Source: an uncultured Oscillospiraceae bacterium
GTDB taxonomy: Bacteria; Bacillota; Clostridia; Oscillospirales; Oscillospiraceae
Reading direction: 5' to 3'
Length of the DNA: 50,907 bases
Assembly: GCA_947631865.1 (NCBI GenBank)
Contig: CANRNF010000011.1
Coordinates: 1 to 50,907 of the forward strand
Positions within the stretch are counted from its first letter, which is position 1. Each line of letters opens with the position of its first letter. Positions 8,496-17,365 of the stretch are shown here, one piece after another. The notes beneath the pieces are model-generated. The model worked only from the letters and a program-made list of their open reading frames with translations. It ran no database searches and was not told the DNA's origin. The translations under genes were made by a program, and so were the position numbers.

Positions 8496-8640
8496 GGCCC
8501 CCTTGTCAAAGGGGGCTGCCGAGCAAAGCGAGGCTGGGGGATTGTCCTTAGACTAACAATCCCCCCGGCCCTTCGGGCCACCCCCCTTTCACAAGGGGGG
8601 CTTTGGAAGAAGCCTGGGCTACCCCCTTCACAAGGGGGGC
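8496..8640. repeat. Compound palindromic repeat, copy A
   Basis: Made of successive hairpins: CCCCCTT/AAGGGGG at 8498-8515, a second small stem, a core joined by GGGGGATTGT and its complement ACAATCCCCC, then GGCCC-TTC-GGGCC and CCCCCC/GGGGGG, and finally an extra CCCCCTTCACAAGGGGG arm (8622-8638) followed by six T on the plus strand. The same parts, reordered or inverted, occur at 20400-20526 and 24448-24594. It lies between the GT-C-like gene start and the rluD end and contains no coding frame that looks real. Confidence 0.8.
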
Positions 8641-8647
8641 TTTTTTC

Positions 8648-9562
8648 TTACTGCTCCGGCCCCAGTTTGCTTAAAACGTCCTGGAACCAGTCGGGCAGGC
8701 TGGTCCAGAGCTGGATGGGCTCGCCGGTGGCGGGGTGGATGAATTTGAGGCCCCGGGCGTGGAGACATTGGCTGTCCAGCCCCTTGTCCCGGCGGCCGCC
8801 ATAGACCGTATCCCCCAGCAGAGGGTGGCCCGTATAGGCCATGTGGACTCGTATCTGGTGGGTCCGGCCGGTCTCCAGCCGGCAGCGGACATAGGTGTGG
8901 CGGGGGTACCGGGCCAGCACCTCCCAGTGGGTCACGGCGGGGCGGGAATTCTTCTCCGTCACGGCCATGCGCTGGCGGTTCCGGGGGTCCCGGCCGATGG
9001 GGGCGTCCACGGTGCCGGCGTCGTCATGGAAATTTCCGTGGCACACCGCGTCGTAAACGCGGGAGAGGGTGTGGTCCTTGAGCTGGGCCGACAGAGCCTC
9101 GTGGGCCCTATCGTTTTTGGCGGCGATGATGAGGCCGCTGGTGTCCTTGTCGATGCGGTGGACGATGCCGGGCCGCAGCTCGCCGCCCACGCCGGAAAGG
9201 CTCTCTCCGCAGTGGGCCAGCAGGGCGTTCACCAGCGTCCCGTCCGGGTGGCCGGGAGCGGGGTGGACAACCAGGCCCCGGGGCTTGTTCACCACGATCA
9301 CGTCCCCGTCCTCGTAGACCACATCCAGGGGGATATCCTGGGCCACGGCGCTGGCTGGGGCCGCCTCGGGCAGGATGACGTCGAATATATCCCCCGCCGC
9401 CGGGCGATAGTTCTTCCGCACCGGAGCGCCCCGGAACGTCACAAGGCCCCCCTCCAGCAGCTTCGCCGCGGCGGAGCGGCTGCGGATGGCCTCCTGACGG
9501 GCGAGGAGAGCGTCGATCCTCTCCCCGCTCTCCTCCGCTGTTACCGTTATTCTCGTTTCCAT
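8648..9562 (-). CDS. rluD: RluA/RluD-family 23S rRNA pseudouridine synthase
   Basis: 304 residues. An S4-like RNA-binding domain fills residues 1-75 and the pseudouridine synthase domain the rest. The catalytic signature GIVHRIDKDTSGLIIAAKN holds the nucleophilic Asp, and later RTHQIRVHMAYTGHPLLGD is the usual RluA-type motif. It isomerises uridines of 23S rRNA (RluD acts on helix 69) or another RNA; the exact sites cannot be read from sequence. The start ATG follows the lspA stop with no gap, so the two are translated in series, an order common in Firmicutes. Confidence 0.9.
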   Translation of the reverse strand: METRITVTAEESGERIDALLARQEAIRSRSAAAKLLEGGLVTFRGAPVRKNYRPAAGDIFDVILPEAAPASAVAQDIPLDVVYEDGDVIVVNKPRGLVVHPAPGHPDGTLVNALLAHCGESLSGVGGELRPGIVHRIDKDTSGLIIAAKNDRAHEALSAQLKDHTLSRVYDAVCHGNFHDDAGTVDAPIGRDPRNRQRMAVTEKNSRPAVTHWEVLARYPRHTYVRCRLETGRTHQIRVHMAYTGHPLLGDTVYGGRRDKGLDSQCLHARGLKFIHPATGEPIQLWTSLPDWFQDVLSKLGPEQ

Positions 9563-10582
9563 TCAGCTGTCCCGGAACTCCGCCAGGATGTCGTCCAGGG
9601 AATAGTCGTCGAACCCGGCGTCCGCCTCCGGCTTTTTGGCCGGGGCCTTGGGCTGGGCCGCCTTGGGCGCGGCCGCCGCTTTTTTCACAGGCAGCTCCAG
9701 GTCCGGGCCGTCGTCCTCAAACGCAGGCGCGGGCGCGGTCTTCCTGACCGGCTGGGGCGCAGGCTTTTCCTCCGTCTTGGGAGCGGGGGCGGGCGCAGGC
9801 GCGGGCTCATCCTCGTCCGCGCCGCCGAAGCTCCACTCCGCGAAGGGGTCGTCCGGGTCGGCGGGGCGCAGCTCGTCGGCCAGGCTCCGGTGCTCGCCTC
9901 TATCCCGATGGGGGATGGCGGCGTACATGTCTTCCCGGGCCTGCTTGGCCGCCTGCCGGGCGGCCCGGCGGCTGGTCTTGGCGGGCTCAGGCTCAGGTTC
10001 GTGCTCGTACTCCTGATCGTACTCCTCGTCCCCGTAATACTCCTCTTCCTCCATGTCCAGCTCGGACCGGCGGGGCTGCCGCCGGCGGGCCTTGGCAGGC
10101 CGGCGCTTCTCCTCCTTGGGCAGTTCCATGGGGTCACGGTAGATGATCACGTGCAGGCAGAACAGGATGCCGCAGACGGTGATGAAGATGTCCGCCACGT
10201 TGAACACGGCGAAGGAGAATATCTCGAACTCGAACATGTCCACCACATAGCCGAACAGCACCCGGTCGATGCAGTTGCCCAGGGCGCCGGCGGCCACCAG
10301 CACGCTGGTCCAGCGGCCGAAGCGGGTACGGATGATCTCCATGTTGATGAGCACGATGATACCGATGATGAACAGGGCCGACACGCCGATGAGCAGCCAC
10401 TTGGCGTTGGCCAGGATGCTGAAGGCCGCGCCGGTGTTCTGCACATTGGTCATGTGCAGGATACCGGGGATCAGCTCCACACACTGGTCCCCCACGGCGT
10501 CCAGGGGGATGTGGTTGACGGTCCAGAACTTTACCGCCTGGTCCAGGATGAGGACTACTACGGCGGCTATCGCATAGATCAC
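9563..10582 (-). CDS. lspA: Lipoprotein signal peptidase with a long C-terminal extension
   Basis: The first 155 residues are a normal signal peptidase II: four membrane segments and the two catalytic aspartates in GNCIDR (Asp106) and FNVADIF (Asp131). It cuts diacylglyceryl-prolipoproteins before the modified cysteine. The protein is 339 residues against a usual 150-170. The extra ~180 cytosolic residues are disordered-looking: a basic patch (KEEKRRPAKARRRQPRR), an acidic EEEEYYGDEEYD stretch, then Pro/Ala/Lys/Glu-rich linkers, ending with a short conserved-looking segment, FDDYSLDDILAEFRDS. GTG at 10582 is the start, with AGGAGG eight bases upstream. It sits between ileS and rluD. Confidence 0.93.
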   Translation of the reverse strand: MIYAIAAVVVLILDQAVKFWTVNHIPLDAVGDQCVELIPGILHMTNVQNTGAAFSILANAKWLLIGVSALFIIGIIVLINMEIIRTRFGRWTSVLVAAGALGNCIDRVLFGYVVDMFEFEIFSFAVFNVADIFITVCGILFCLHVIIYRDPMELPKEEKRRPAKARRRQPRRSELDMEEEEYYGDEEYDQEYEHEPEPEPAKTSRRAARQAAKQAREDMYAAIPHRDRGEHRSLADELRPADPDDPFAEWSFGGADEDEPAPAPAPAPKTEEKPAPQPVRKTAPAPAFEDDGPDLELPVKKAAAAPKAAQPKAPAKKPEADAGFDDYSLDDILAEFRDS

Positions 10583-10619
10583 GGTTCGTTCCTCCTGTAT
10601 CTTCCGGGAAGGTGATGAC

Positions 10620-13442
10620 TCACTTTCCTTCTATATTGCGCATGGCGCGGGCGCAGCGGGCGCACAGCTCGGGGTAAGCGCTGTCGGAGCCCACAGTGGC
10701 GCTGTGGGTCCAGCAGCGGGGGCATTTGGGCAGGGCGGAGGGGGCCACCTCCACGGTCACGCCGGGCACCTCCGTGCCGGCCCAGCCGGGGCCTTCCCCG
10801 TCGGTGAATTCCGCCTCGGAGACGATGAACAGGCTCTCCAGAGGCCGGGACGCGATGGGCGCCATGGCCTTTTTGGCCTCCGGGCCCACGTGGATAGTGA
10901 CCTTGGCCTCCAGGGGCTTGCCGATGATCTTGTCGGCCCGGGCCAGTTCCAGGGCCTTGTTCACGTCGTCCCGGAGGCGCAGGCTGTCGGCCCAGAGGGC
11001 CGCCTCGTCCTCGGGGAGCTTCCAGGCCTCGTGGGCGGCGGGCATGTCATTGAGCATCACATGGCGGGCGTCATCCGTCGATTTGTGGGGCATGGCCAGC
11101 CAGATCTCATTGGAGGTGAAGGCCAGGATGGGGGCCAGCAGCCGCACCATGCTGTCCAGCACAGTCCACATGGCGGTCTGGGCGGCGAGACGGGCTTTGC
11201 TATGGGGGGCCTCGCAGTAGAGCCGGTCCTTCGCGATGTTCATATAGACGTTGGACATGTCCACCACGCAGAAGTTGTGGATGGCGTAGGTGACGGACCA
11301 GAACTCGTATTTATCATACCCGGCCAGGCACTTGCCGATGAGGGCGGCAGTCCGGTCCAGGGCCCAGCGGTCGATGCCCTCCAGCTCCTCCAGAGGCAGC
11401 AGGTCCTTATCCGGGTCAAAGCCGTCCAGATTGCCCAGCAGGAACCGGGCGGTATTTCTGATCTTCAGGTACTTGTCGGACAGCTGCTTGAAGATGGCGT
11501 CGGAGCAGCGCATATCCAGCCGGAAATCTGCGCTGGCGGCCCAGAGCCGGCACAGGTCCGCGCCATACTTCTCGGTGAGCTCGTCGGGGGCCACGCCGTT
11601 GCCAAGGCTCTTATGCATGGCCCGGCCCTCCCCGTCCACGGTCCAGCCGTGGCACAGTACGGCCTTATAGGGGGCCTGGCCCCGGGTGGCCACGGCGGTG
11701 AGGAGGCTGGACTGGAACCAGCCCCGGAACTGGTCGCCGCCCTCCAGGTAGAGGTCCGCGGGCCAGACGCCGGGGGCGTCCAGCTCCATAGACGCCACGT
11801 GGGTGGAGCCGGAGTCGAACCAGCCGTCCAGGGTGTCGGTCTCCTTCTCGGTGACCTTGCCGCCGCAGTGGGGGCAGGTGAATCCGGCGGGCAGCAGCTC
11901 CTCCACGGACAGGTCGAACCAGGCGTTGGAACCCTTCTCGCCGAAAATTTTGGAGACGTTCTCAATGGTCTCCGGGGTGCATACGGGCTTTCCGCAGTCG
12001 GCGCAGTAGAACACGGGGATGGGCAGGCCCCAGCGGCGCTGGCGGCTGATGCACCAGTCGGCACGCTCCCGGATCATGCTCTCCATCCGATCCGCGCCCC
12101 ACTCGGGGTTCCACTGGACCTTGCGGGCGGCCCGGACCGCGTCCTCCTTGAAGGCGTCCACGGAGCAGAACCACTGGTCCGTGGCCCGGAAGATGATGGG
12201 GTTCTTGCACCGCCAGCAGTGGGGATAGGAGTGGGTGATGTCCTCGGAGGCCAGGATAGCACCACAGGCGGTCAAGTCCGCGAAAATGGGCTCATGGGCC
12301 TTCAGCACGCTGAGACCCTCGTATTTCCCGGCGTCGGCGGTGAAGCGGCCGGAATCATCCACGTTCACCACCAGGTCCTTCCCGGAGGGGATCTGGGGAT
12401 ACTTCTGACAGACGAAGAAGTCGTCCGCGCCGTAGGCCGGGGCGGTGTGGACGCAGCCGGTGCCGGCGTCCAGGGTGACGTGATCGCCCAAAATCACCAG
12501 ACTGGTCTGATCGAAGAGGGGATGCTGGGCGGTCATGAGCTCCAGGTCGGCGCCCTTGAAGGTGGCCAGGACCTCCTTCGCTTCCAGGCCGGCCTTTTGG
12601 AGGACGGACTCCGCCAGGTCCTTGGCCATGATGTAGACCTCGCCGTTGGAGGCGCGGGTCATGGTGTAGTCGTAAGCGGGGTTCAGGCAGATGGCCAGGT
12701 TCCCCGGGATGGTCCAGGTGGTGGTGGTCCAGATGACGAAGTAGACGTTGTCCAGGGGCTCGATGGCGCTGAGCTTGCCCAGGTCGTCCTTCACCCGGAA
12801 CTTCACGAAGATGGTGGTGACAGGGTCGTCGGCGTACTCGATCTCCGCCTCGGCCAGGGCCGTCTCGTCCTTGGGGCACCAGTAGACGGGCTTCTTGCCC
12901 TTGTAGATATAGCCCTTCTCATACATCCGGCCGAAGACCTTGACCTCCTGGGCCTCGAACTTGGGGTCCATGGTCCGGTAGGGATGCTCCCAGTCGCCCA
13001 GCACGCCCAGGCGCTTGAAGCCCTGGCGCTGCACGTCCAGATAGTGCTCGGCGTAGGCGTGGCAGGCGGTGCGGAACTCCGACACGCTCATGGCCTTGTG
13101 GTTGAGCTTCTGCTCCTTGATGATGGCCGACTCGATGGGCATGCCGTGGTTGTCCCAGCCGGGGGTATAGGGCACCTGGAAGCCTGCCATGGACTTGTAG
13201 CGGTTAATGAAGTCCTTCAGGCACTTGTTGAGGGCGGTGCCCATGTGCAGGTTGCCGTTGGAAAACGGGGGACCGTCGTGGAGGATGAACAGGGGCTTGC
13301 CCTCGTTCCTCTTGAGCATCTCGTGGTAAAGGTCCAGTTCCTCCCAGGCTTTGAGCATATCCGGCTCCCGCTTGGGAAGGCCCGCGCGCATGGGAAATTC
13401 GGTCTTCGGAAGATTCAGTGTGGCGTTATAATCGGTGGGCAT
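10620..13442 (-). CDS. ileS: Isoleucyl-tRNA synthetase
   Basis: About 940 residues, class I synthetase charging tRNA-Ile. The HIGH-type motif is NLHMGTAL near residue 65, the editing domain (TTTWTIPGNLAI) follows, and the KMSKS loop appears as AMHKSLGN near residue 608 with the second lysine kept. The C-terminal zinc finger CPRCW...CARC is complete, and a second four-cysteine group lies in the catalytic half (YCADCGKPVC / CPHCGG). The start is the ATG at 13442 with GGAGAG seven bases upstream; an in-frame TTG 15 bases earlier overlaps that site and is unlikely. It lies downstream of divIVA in the septum-gene cluster, as in many Firmicutes. No T-box leader was found in the 70-base gap. Confidence 0.96.
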   Translation of the reverse strand: MPTDYNATLNLPKTEFPMRAGLPKREPDMLKAWEELDLYHEMLKRNEGKPLFILHDGPPFSNGNLHMGTALNKCLKDFINRYKSMAGFQVPYTPGWDNHGMPIESAIIKEQKLNHKAMSVSEFRTACHAYAEHYLDVQRQGFKRLGVLGDWEHPYRTMDPKFEAQEVKVFGRMYEKGYIYKGKKPVYWCPKDETALAEAEIEYADDPVTTIFVKFRVKDDLGKLSAIEPLDNVYFVIWTTTTWTIPGNLAICLNPAYDYTMTRASNGEVYIMAKDLAESVLQKAGLEAKEVLATFKGADLELMTAQHPLFDQTSLVILGDHVTLDAGTGCVHTAPAYGADDFFVCQKYPQIPSGKDLVVNVDDSGRFTADAGKYEGLSVLKAHEPIFADLTACGAILASEDITHSYPHCWRCKNPIIFRATDQWFCSVDAFKEDAVRAARKVQWNPEWGADRMESMIRERADWCISRQRRWGLPIPVFYCADCGKPVCTPETIENVSKIFGEKGSNAWFDLSVEELLPAGFTCPHCGGKVTEKETDTLDGWFDSGSTHVASMELDAPGVWPADLYLEGGDQFRGWFQSSLLTAVATRGQAPYKAVLCHGWTVDGEGRAMHKSLGNGVAPDELTEKYGADLCRLWAASADFRLDMRCSDAIFKQLSDKYLKIRNTARFLLGNLDGFDPDKDLLPLEELEGIDRWALDRTAALIGKCLAGYDKYEFWSVTYAIHNFCVVDMSNVYMNIAKDRLYCEAPHSKARLAAQTAMWTVLDSMVRLLAPILAFTSNEIWLAMPHKSTDDARHVMLNDMPAAHEAWKLPEDEAALWADSLRLRDDVNKALELARADKIIGKPLEAKVTIHVGPEAKKAMAPIASRPLESLFIVSEAEFTDGEGPGWAGTEVPGVTVEVAPSALPKCPRCWTHSATVGSDSAYPELCARCARAMRNIEGK

Positions 13443-13476
13443 GTCTCTACTCTCCAAGGCGAAATATAGTGTGCAA

Positions 13477-13499
13477 GGGCGGAGCTTTTTGCTCCGCCC
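13477..13499 (-). terminator. Hairpin between divIVA and ileS
   Basis: A perfect 9-bp stem, GGGCGGAGC/GCTCCGCCC, with a 5-base loop, 14 bases after the divIVA stop. On the minus strand it is followed by TTGCACAC, a weak T-run, so it may only partly terminate and let ileS be read from upstream. Confidence 0.5.
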
Positions 13500-13513
13500 C
13501 GAAGGATGTAAGA

Positions 13514-14251
13514 TCAGATGTCGTCGTCGAAGCCTAAGTCGTCAAAGCTGCGCTTTCTCTTTTTGTCCCGGCCCTTGCCGCCGGCGCTGAAAAGACGGGT
13601 GGGCTCGTCGGGCTCCTGGGCCTGGGCCTCGGGGGCCTCCTGCTCGGGTCCCGGCTCGTCCAGGGCGGCCTCCGCCGCGGAAGCGGCGATGGACCGGACG
13701 GTCTCCTCCACGTCCACGGGCTTGGCGGGACCGGGCTCGTCGGGCTGGGCCTCGGGCTCCTCCGCGGGCTTTTCCTCGGCCTTGGGCTCCTCGCCGCCGA
13801 TGAGCTGCATCTGGCTGAGCTTGTCGTAGAACTCGATCTGCTTCTGGCAGACGGTGCGCATGTGGTCGAAGAAGCGGTTGGTGGCCTTCTTGGCCTCCTC
13901 CAGCTTGGCCTCCTCGTTGGCCATGCCGTCCTCGGTCTCCTTCTTCAGCTTGTTGGCGTAGTCCTGGGCCTCGGCCATGACGGCGTCGGCCTTCTCCTTG
14001 GCGTCGGCCTCCATCTGGGCGCTGACCTTCTGGGCGGAGAGGAACGCCAAACGCATGGAGTCCTCGGTCTGACGGTATTCGTCCACCTTCTGGACCAGCA
14101 CCTTCATCTTGCTCTTAAGGGCGGCGTTCTCCTTGCTCAGAGTGGCGAAGTCCGCGGCCAGTTCGTCGAGAAATTCGTCCACCTGCTCCATATTATAGCC
14201 TTTTCCGGCCCGTTCAAATGCTTTTTCCTGGATATCCTGCGATGTGATCAT
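13514..14251 (-). CDS. divIVA: DivIVA-domain protein
   Basis: 245 residues. The N-terminal DivIVA lipid-binding domain is clear (ITSQDIQEKAFERAGKGYN...VDEFLDEL, residues 1-32), followed by a long coiled coil to about residue 145 and then an acidic, Pro/Glu-rich tail. The last residues are basic then acidic (KGRDKKRKRSFDDLGFDDDI). DivIVA-type scaffolds bind curved membrane at septa and poles and recruit division or growth proteins. It follows sepF in the division cluster, its usual position. The tail is longer and more acidic than in Bacillus DivIVA. Confidence 0.92.
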   Translation of the reverse strand: MITSQDIQEKAFERAGKGYNMEQVDEFLDELAADFATLSKENAALKSKMKVLVQKVDEYRQTEDSMRLAFLSAQKVSAQMEADAKEKADAVMAEAQDYANKLKKETEDGMANEEAKLEEAKKATNRFFDHMRTVCQKQIEFYDKLSQMQLIGGEEPKAEEKPAEEPEAQPDEPGPAKPVDVEETVRSIAASAAEAALDEPGPEQEAPEAQAQEPDEPTRLFSAGGKGRDKKRKRSFDDLGFDDDI

Positions 14252-14313
14252 ATCCCAAACCTATTCCTTTCTCTATTTATGCGGATGCGCCGAAGCGCGA
14301 ATATACGTGAGAT

Positions 14314-14835
14314 TCAGATATAGACGCCGTTGTTCTCCAGCTCGTCTATGAGATCGCCCATGATATCCACATTGAAGGGGGTGATGATGTATGTATTGAT
14401 GGCGACCTTCTTGATCTTGCCGTCGTTGGCGTAGGCCACGCCGGAGAGGAAGTCCACCAGCCTGCGGGCCACGTCCTTGTTGGTGGTCTCCAGGTTCATG
14501 ACCACGGTGCGTTTCTCCCGCAGATGGTCCGCGATCTCCGCGGCCTGCTCAAAACGGTCCGGCTTGGACAGGACCACCTGGACGGCGGTGGTGGTGTGGA
14601 TGTTCACCACTTTGTTATCCTTTTTGGCTGTGGCGCGTTCCTCAAAGACAGGGGCCTCCGTATCGTCGAAGGGACTGCGGTGCTCCTGCCGCTCGGCGCG
14701 CTCGGACCGGTCCGTGCGGGGCACGACGATGGTGGGGTCGTCGTCCGCGTCCTGAACGCCTTCGCCGCCGAAGAAGTCTTCCTCCTCGTCATCATAGGGC
14801 TTCGTCAGCTTTTTCAGTTCGTCCAAAAAACCCAT
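14314..14835 (-). CDS. sepF: Cell division protein SepF
   Basis: 173 residues. It begins with the amphipathic MGFLDELKKL helix that anchors SepF to the membrane. A disordered acidic linker runs to about residue 75, and the conserved core follows (VVLSKPDRFEQAAEIADHL...VVMNLETTNKDVARRLVDFL). SepF ties FtsZ filaments to the membrane and is essential where FtsA is lacking. AGGAGG lies eight bases before ATG. Neighbours are yggS and divIVA, the canonical division cluster order. Confidence 0.95.
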   Translation of the reverse strand: MGFLDELKKLTKPYDDEEEDFFGGEGVQDADDDPTIVVPRTDRSERAERQEHRSPFDDTEAPVFEERATAKKDNKVVNIHTTTAVQVVLSKPDRFEQAAEIADHLREKRTVVMNLETTNKDVARRLVDFLSGVAYANDGKIKKVAINTYIITPFNVDIMGDLIDELENNGVYI

Positions 14836-14887
14836 GGTGGGTGCCTCCTGCTTTCACGTATTTCTTTCTTCTTCTGTTATGCGTAGG

Positions 14888-15562
14888 TCATTGATAGTTT
14901 CGGGGCCCGAACAGACAGGTGCCCACCCGGACCATGTTGGCCCCGGCCCGGATGGCGTCCTCATAGTCGTCGGACATGCCCATGGACAGAAAATCCATAG
15001 ATACATTATCGTATTTTTTGGGTGTATTGTCAACAAAAAGGTGTACCATCGGGTCAAAATAGGCCCTGGAATTTTCTGCCGGGGGGATGGCCATGAGCCC
15101 ACGGACCCGCACCCCCGGGGTGAGGGCGGCCGCCTCCAGAAGGGAACCCAGCATCTCTGGCAGCGCGCCGGATTTGCCGGCCTCCCGGCCGATGTTGACC
15201 TCCAGAAGCACATCCTGGACCGCGCCGAGAGTTTTTGCCCGCCGGCCGATCTCCATGAGCAGGGGGGCGGAGTCCACGGATTGGATCAGGTCCACCTTCC
15301 CGGCCACGTATTTCACCTTGTTTGTCTGCAGACCGCCGATGATGTGGATCTGGGCGCCCTCATAGGCGCCCAGGGCGCTCTTTTCCCGGTACTCCTGGAC
15401 GTAGTTCTCGCCCACGGCCGTGAGCCCGGCCTTCACCGCCTCTTTGATAAGCTCCGCCGGTTTCGTCTTGGCGGCGCCCACCAATATCACCTGCCGCCCG
15501 CCGGCGGCTTTTTCTATGTTCTCCCGGATCACGTCCAGGCGCTGCTGCAGTGTGAGCTCCAT
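14888..15562 (-). CDS. yggS: YggS/YlmE family PLP-binding homeostasis protein
   Basis: 224 residues, a single-domain type III PLP protein. The PLP-lysine is in the VILVGAAKTKPAE motif near the N-terminus, and GENYVQEY, FIG-like HIIGGLQTNK and the C-terminal VRVGTCLFG phosphate-binding segment are all present. Members handle pyridoxal phosphate homeostasis and have no proven enzymatic reaction. Directly upstream of sepF, as in the ylmE-sepF order of Firmicutes, which suggests co-transcription with division genes. Confidence 0.93.
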   Translation of the reverse strand: MELTLQQRLDVIRENIEKAAGGRQVILVGAAKTKPAELIKEAVKAGLTAVGENYVQEYREKSALGAYEGAQIHIIGGLQTNKVKYVAGKVDLIQSVDSAPLLMEIGRRAKTLGAVQDVLLEVNIGREAGKSGALPEMLGSLLEAAALTPGVRVRGLMAIPPAENSRAYFDPMVHLFVDNTPKKYDNVSMDFLSMGMSDDYEDAIRAGANMVRVGTCLFGPRNYQ

Positions 15563-15578
15563 TTCTATCTCGCGCTCC

Positions 15579-17090
15579 TCATGAAAAGACCCTGCCGTTG
15601 TAGAGGTCCCGGGCCCGGAGGATGACCTCGTTGCCCTCCCGGAGGGCGTCGGTGCCCTCGCTGGAGAGGAGGCAGTATTCCTCCCCGGCGTAGACCATGC
15701 TGACCAGCTTCCGCTCGGCCTGCAGGCCCGTCATGGTGAACACGCACAGGCGGTCCTGGGCGTCCGGATCTTCCGGGTCGTATTCGTAGTAGTTTGCCGC
15801 GGCGTATTCATGGCTGCCTGCGGTGACGGTGCCGCCGCCGGCGGAGGTATCCGGGGCCTCGTCTTCGGCGGTCCAGGGCCAGCAGAACACCACCAGCCGC
15901 CGCTTGGGCCGGTCGTCCTCCTCGCTTCCCGACTCCACCCCCAGGGGCAGGTCCCCGTAGCGGCTGGCGGAGCCTATCTCGGACACGAAGGCCTCCCGGG
16001 ACACGCCGTTCAAGTCCAGGGTGACGGTCTGACCCTCCTCCAGGGCGGCGCCGTCGGCGTCGGCGAGATACCCGGCGTAGTAGCGGTAGAGGCCCTTCAG
16101 GGGCACCCGCAGGCCGGTGTATTCCTCGTAGATGAGCTCGGCGTTCACGGCCCGGACGGCCAGCATGTCCGCCATGCCCTTCTCCACGCGGAAGATGACG
16201 ATCTGCTCGCTGCCCTCGGCCCGGCCCACGTATTCCACTTCCGCGTCCAAAGTGCCGCTGTAGTAGCGGCCGAAGGACAGCTCCACGTCCTGTCCGGGGA
16301 GCATGGTCCGGCCGTATTCCTGGGGGATGATGCCCACGTAGTACCAGTCATAGGAGGTGATGAGCTTGCCAAGGGAGCTGTTGTCCACCACCCGCTCGGC
16401 GGCGATCAGCTCCCGCAGGGCGCTGGGGGTCAGGTCCTGGGCATAGGCGGGGTCCACGCCCTCATAGCCGTCCACCACAGAGGAGAAGGTGCCGCTCTGG
16501 CTCACGGTGATGGGGGTGGTGTCGCCGGCGCTGGTGCGCTTGAGCTCGTCGTACTCCGCCTGAAGCTGCTCCAGGTATTCCTCGGAGGTGTCGGCGCCGG
16601 CGTCGGAGGGGAAGATGAGCCCCGAGAGCACCCCTGCCCGGGAGTCCACCTCGGACAGGTCCCCGCCCCGCAGGCAGGAGGAAAGGCCCGTCAGCGCGCT
16701 GAAGACGGTCTCCTCCCGGTTGCCGGCGGCCTGGACCGTATCCGATCCACCGGAGGTCACGTCCTCGATCTCCTGGCTCAGAAGGTGCAGCCGGGAGGCG
16801 CGCTCCAGCGCCTCCTCGGAGCTGTAGGCCACGGCCACTTCCTGGCCGCCGGCCACCTTTGAGCCGTCCTCGGCGGTGACCTCTATGTACTGTTCCTTGC
16901 TGTTGATGAGCAGCTCATTGCGGATCACCAGCCCGCTCATGGGGGCGGACTCGCTCATGGAGGCCGTCACGGTCAGGGCGGTGCGCACCGGGTTGGAGGC
17001 CCGGTGGACGATATACACGGTCAGGTAGGCCGCCAGCGCGATGAACACCAGCAGGGAGGTGACCTTCATGAGAGCGTCGGTCTTTTTCAA
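15579..17090 (-). CDS. HlyD-like membrane-anchored periplasmic-adaptor-type protein
   Basis: 503 residues with one N-terminal membrane segment (about 12-30), a lipoyl/barrel-sandwich half around residues 45-85 ([13 protein letters not shown]...[12 protein letters not shown]), a central helical region to about 190, a second half with the barrel ([26 protein letters not shown]) and a C-terminal acidic part. This is the layout of HlyD/RND-type adaptor subunits. No transporter partner is encoded nearby; the gene sits in the hfq-to-sepF run instead. The start is a TTG overlapping the hfq stop (TTGA), so it is translated with hfq; an in-frame ATG eight codons in is the alternative. Its function is unknown to me; a role in envelope or division transport is only suggested by place. 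Confidence 0.7.
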   Translation of the reverse strand: MKKTDALMKVTSLLVFIALAAYLTVYIVHRASNPVRTALTVTASMSESAPMSGLVIRNELLINSKEQYIEVTAEDGSKVAGGQEVAVAYSSEEALERASRLHLLSQEIEDVTSGGSDTVQAAGNREETVFSALTGLSSCLRGGDLSEVDSRAGVLSGLIFPSDAGADTSEEYLEQLQAEYDELKRTSAGDTTPITVSQSGTFSSVVDGYEGVDPAYAQDLTPSALRELIAAERVVDNSSLGKLITSYDWYYVGIIPQEYGRTMLPGQDVELSFGRYYSGTLDAEVEYVGRAEGSEQIVIFRVEKGMADMLAVRAVNAELIYEEYTGLRVPLKGLYRYYAGYLADADGAALEEGQTVTLDLNGVSREAFVSEIGSASRYGDLPLGVESGSEEDDRPKRRLVVFCWPWTAEDEAPDTSAGGGTVTAGSHEYAAANYYEYDPEDPDAQDRLCVFTMTGLQAERKLVSMVYAGEEYCLLSSEGTDALREGNEVILRARDLYNGRVFS

Positions 17091-17323
17091 AGAGCCTGCA
17101 TGTCCTCCGTCATGGATATGGCGCGGGCCGGGGCGATGGTGGAGATGGCGTGCTTATAGATCATCTGCTGCTTGCCGTCGGAGTCCACGAACACCACGAA
17201 GGAGTCGAAGCCCCGGACCGTGCCCCGCAGTTGGAAGCCGTTGACGAGGAACACGGTGACCATGATCCGTTCCCGGCGCGCCTGGTTCAAAAAAGCGTCC
17301 TGAAGATTCTGTGTTTTCTGCAT
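17087..17323 (-). CDS. hfq: RNA chaperone Hfq
   Basis: 78 residues, the normal Hfq length. The Sm1 part ([13 protein letters not shown]...[13 protein letters not shown]) and Sm2 signature (YKHAIST) are complete, and the [15 protein letters not shown] stretch matches the distal/proximal RNA-binding faces. It forms a hexameric ring and helps small RNAs pair with mRNAs. ATG at 17323 is the start, with AAGGGA upstream; an in-frame TTG 33 bases earlier would add eleven residues that do not look like Hfq. It lies after miaA, the classic miaA-hfq order, but with its own promoter. Confidence 0.95.
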   Translation of the reverse strand: MQKTQNLQDAFLNQARRERIMVTVFLVNGFQLRGTVRGFDSFVVFVDSDGKQQMIYKHAISTIAPARAISMTEDMQAL

Positions 17324-17365
17324 CTTTTCCGTCCCTTCCGGGGCGGGAGTTCTCAATTAAAAATA

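Noticed and set aside
8496-8640. CRISPR array in the repeated GC-rich gaps
   Set aside because: There are no regular direct repeats with unique spacers; the units are inverted hairpins.
10704-13469. Long frame antisense to ileS, and a similar one antisense to mutS (24547-26817)
   Set aside because: Both mirror strongly conserved enzymes, have no ribosome site or family motif, and show the same composition-driven low complexity.
13443-13513. T-box leader for ileS
   Set aside because: The 70-base gap is too short and has only a GC hairpin; no T-box AGGGTGG-like sequence was seen.
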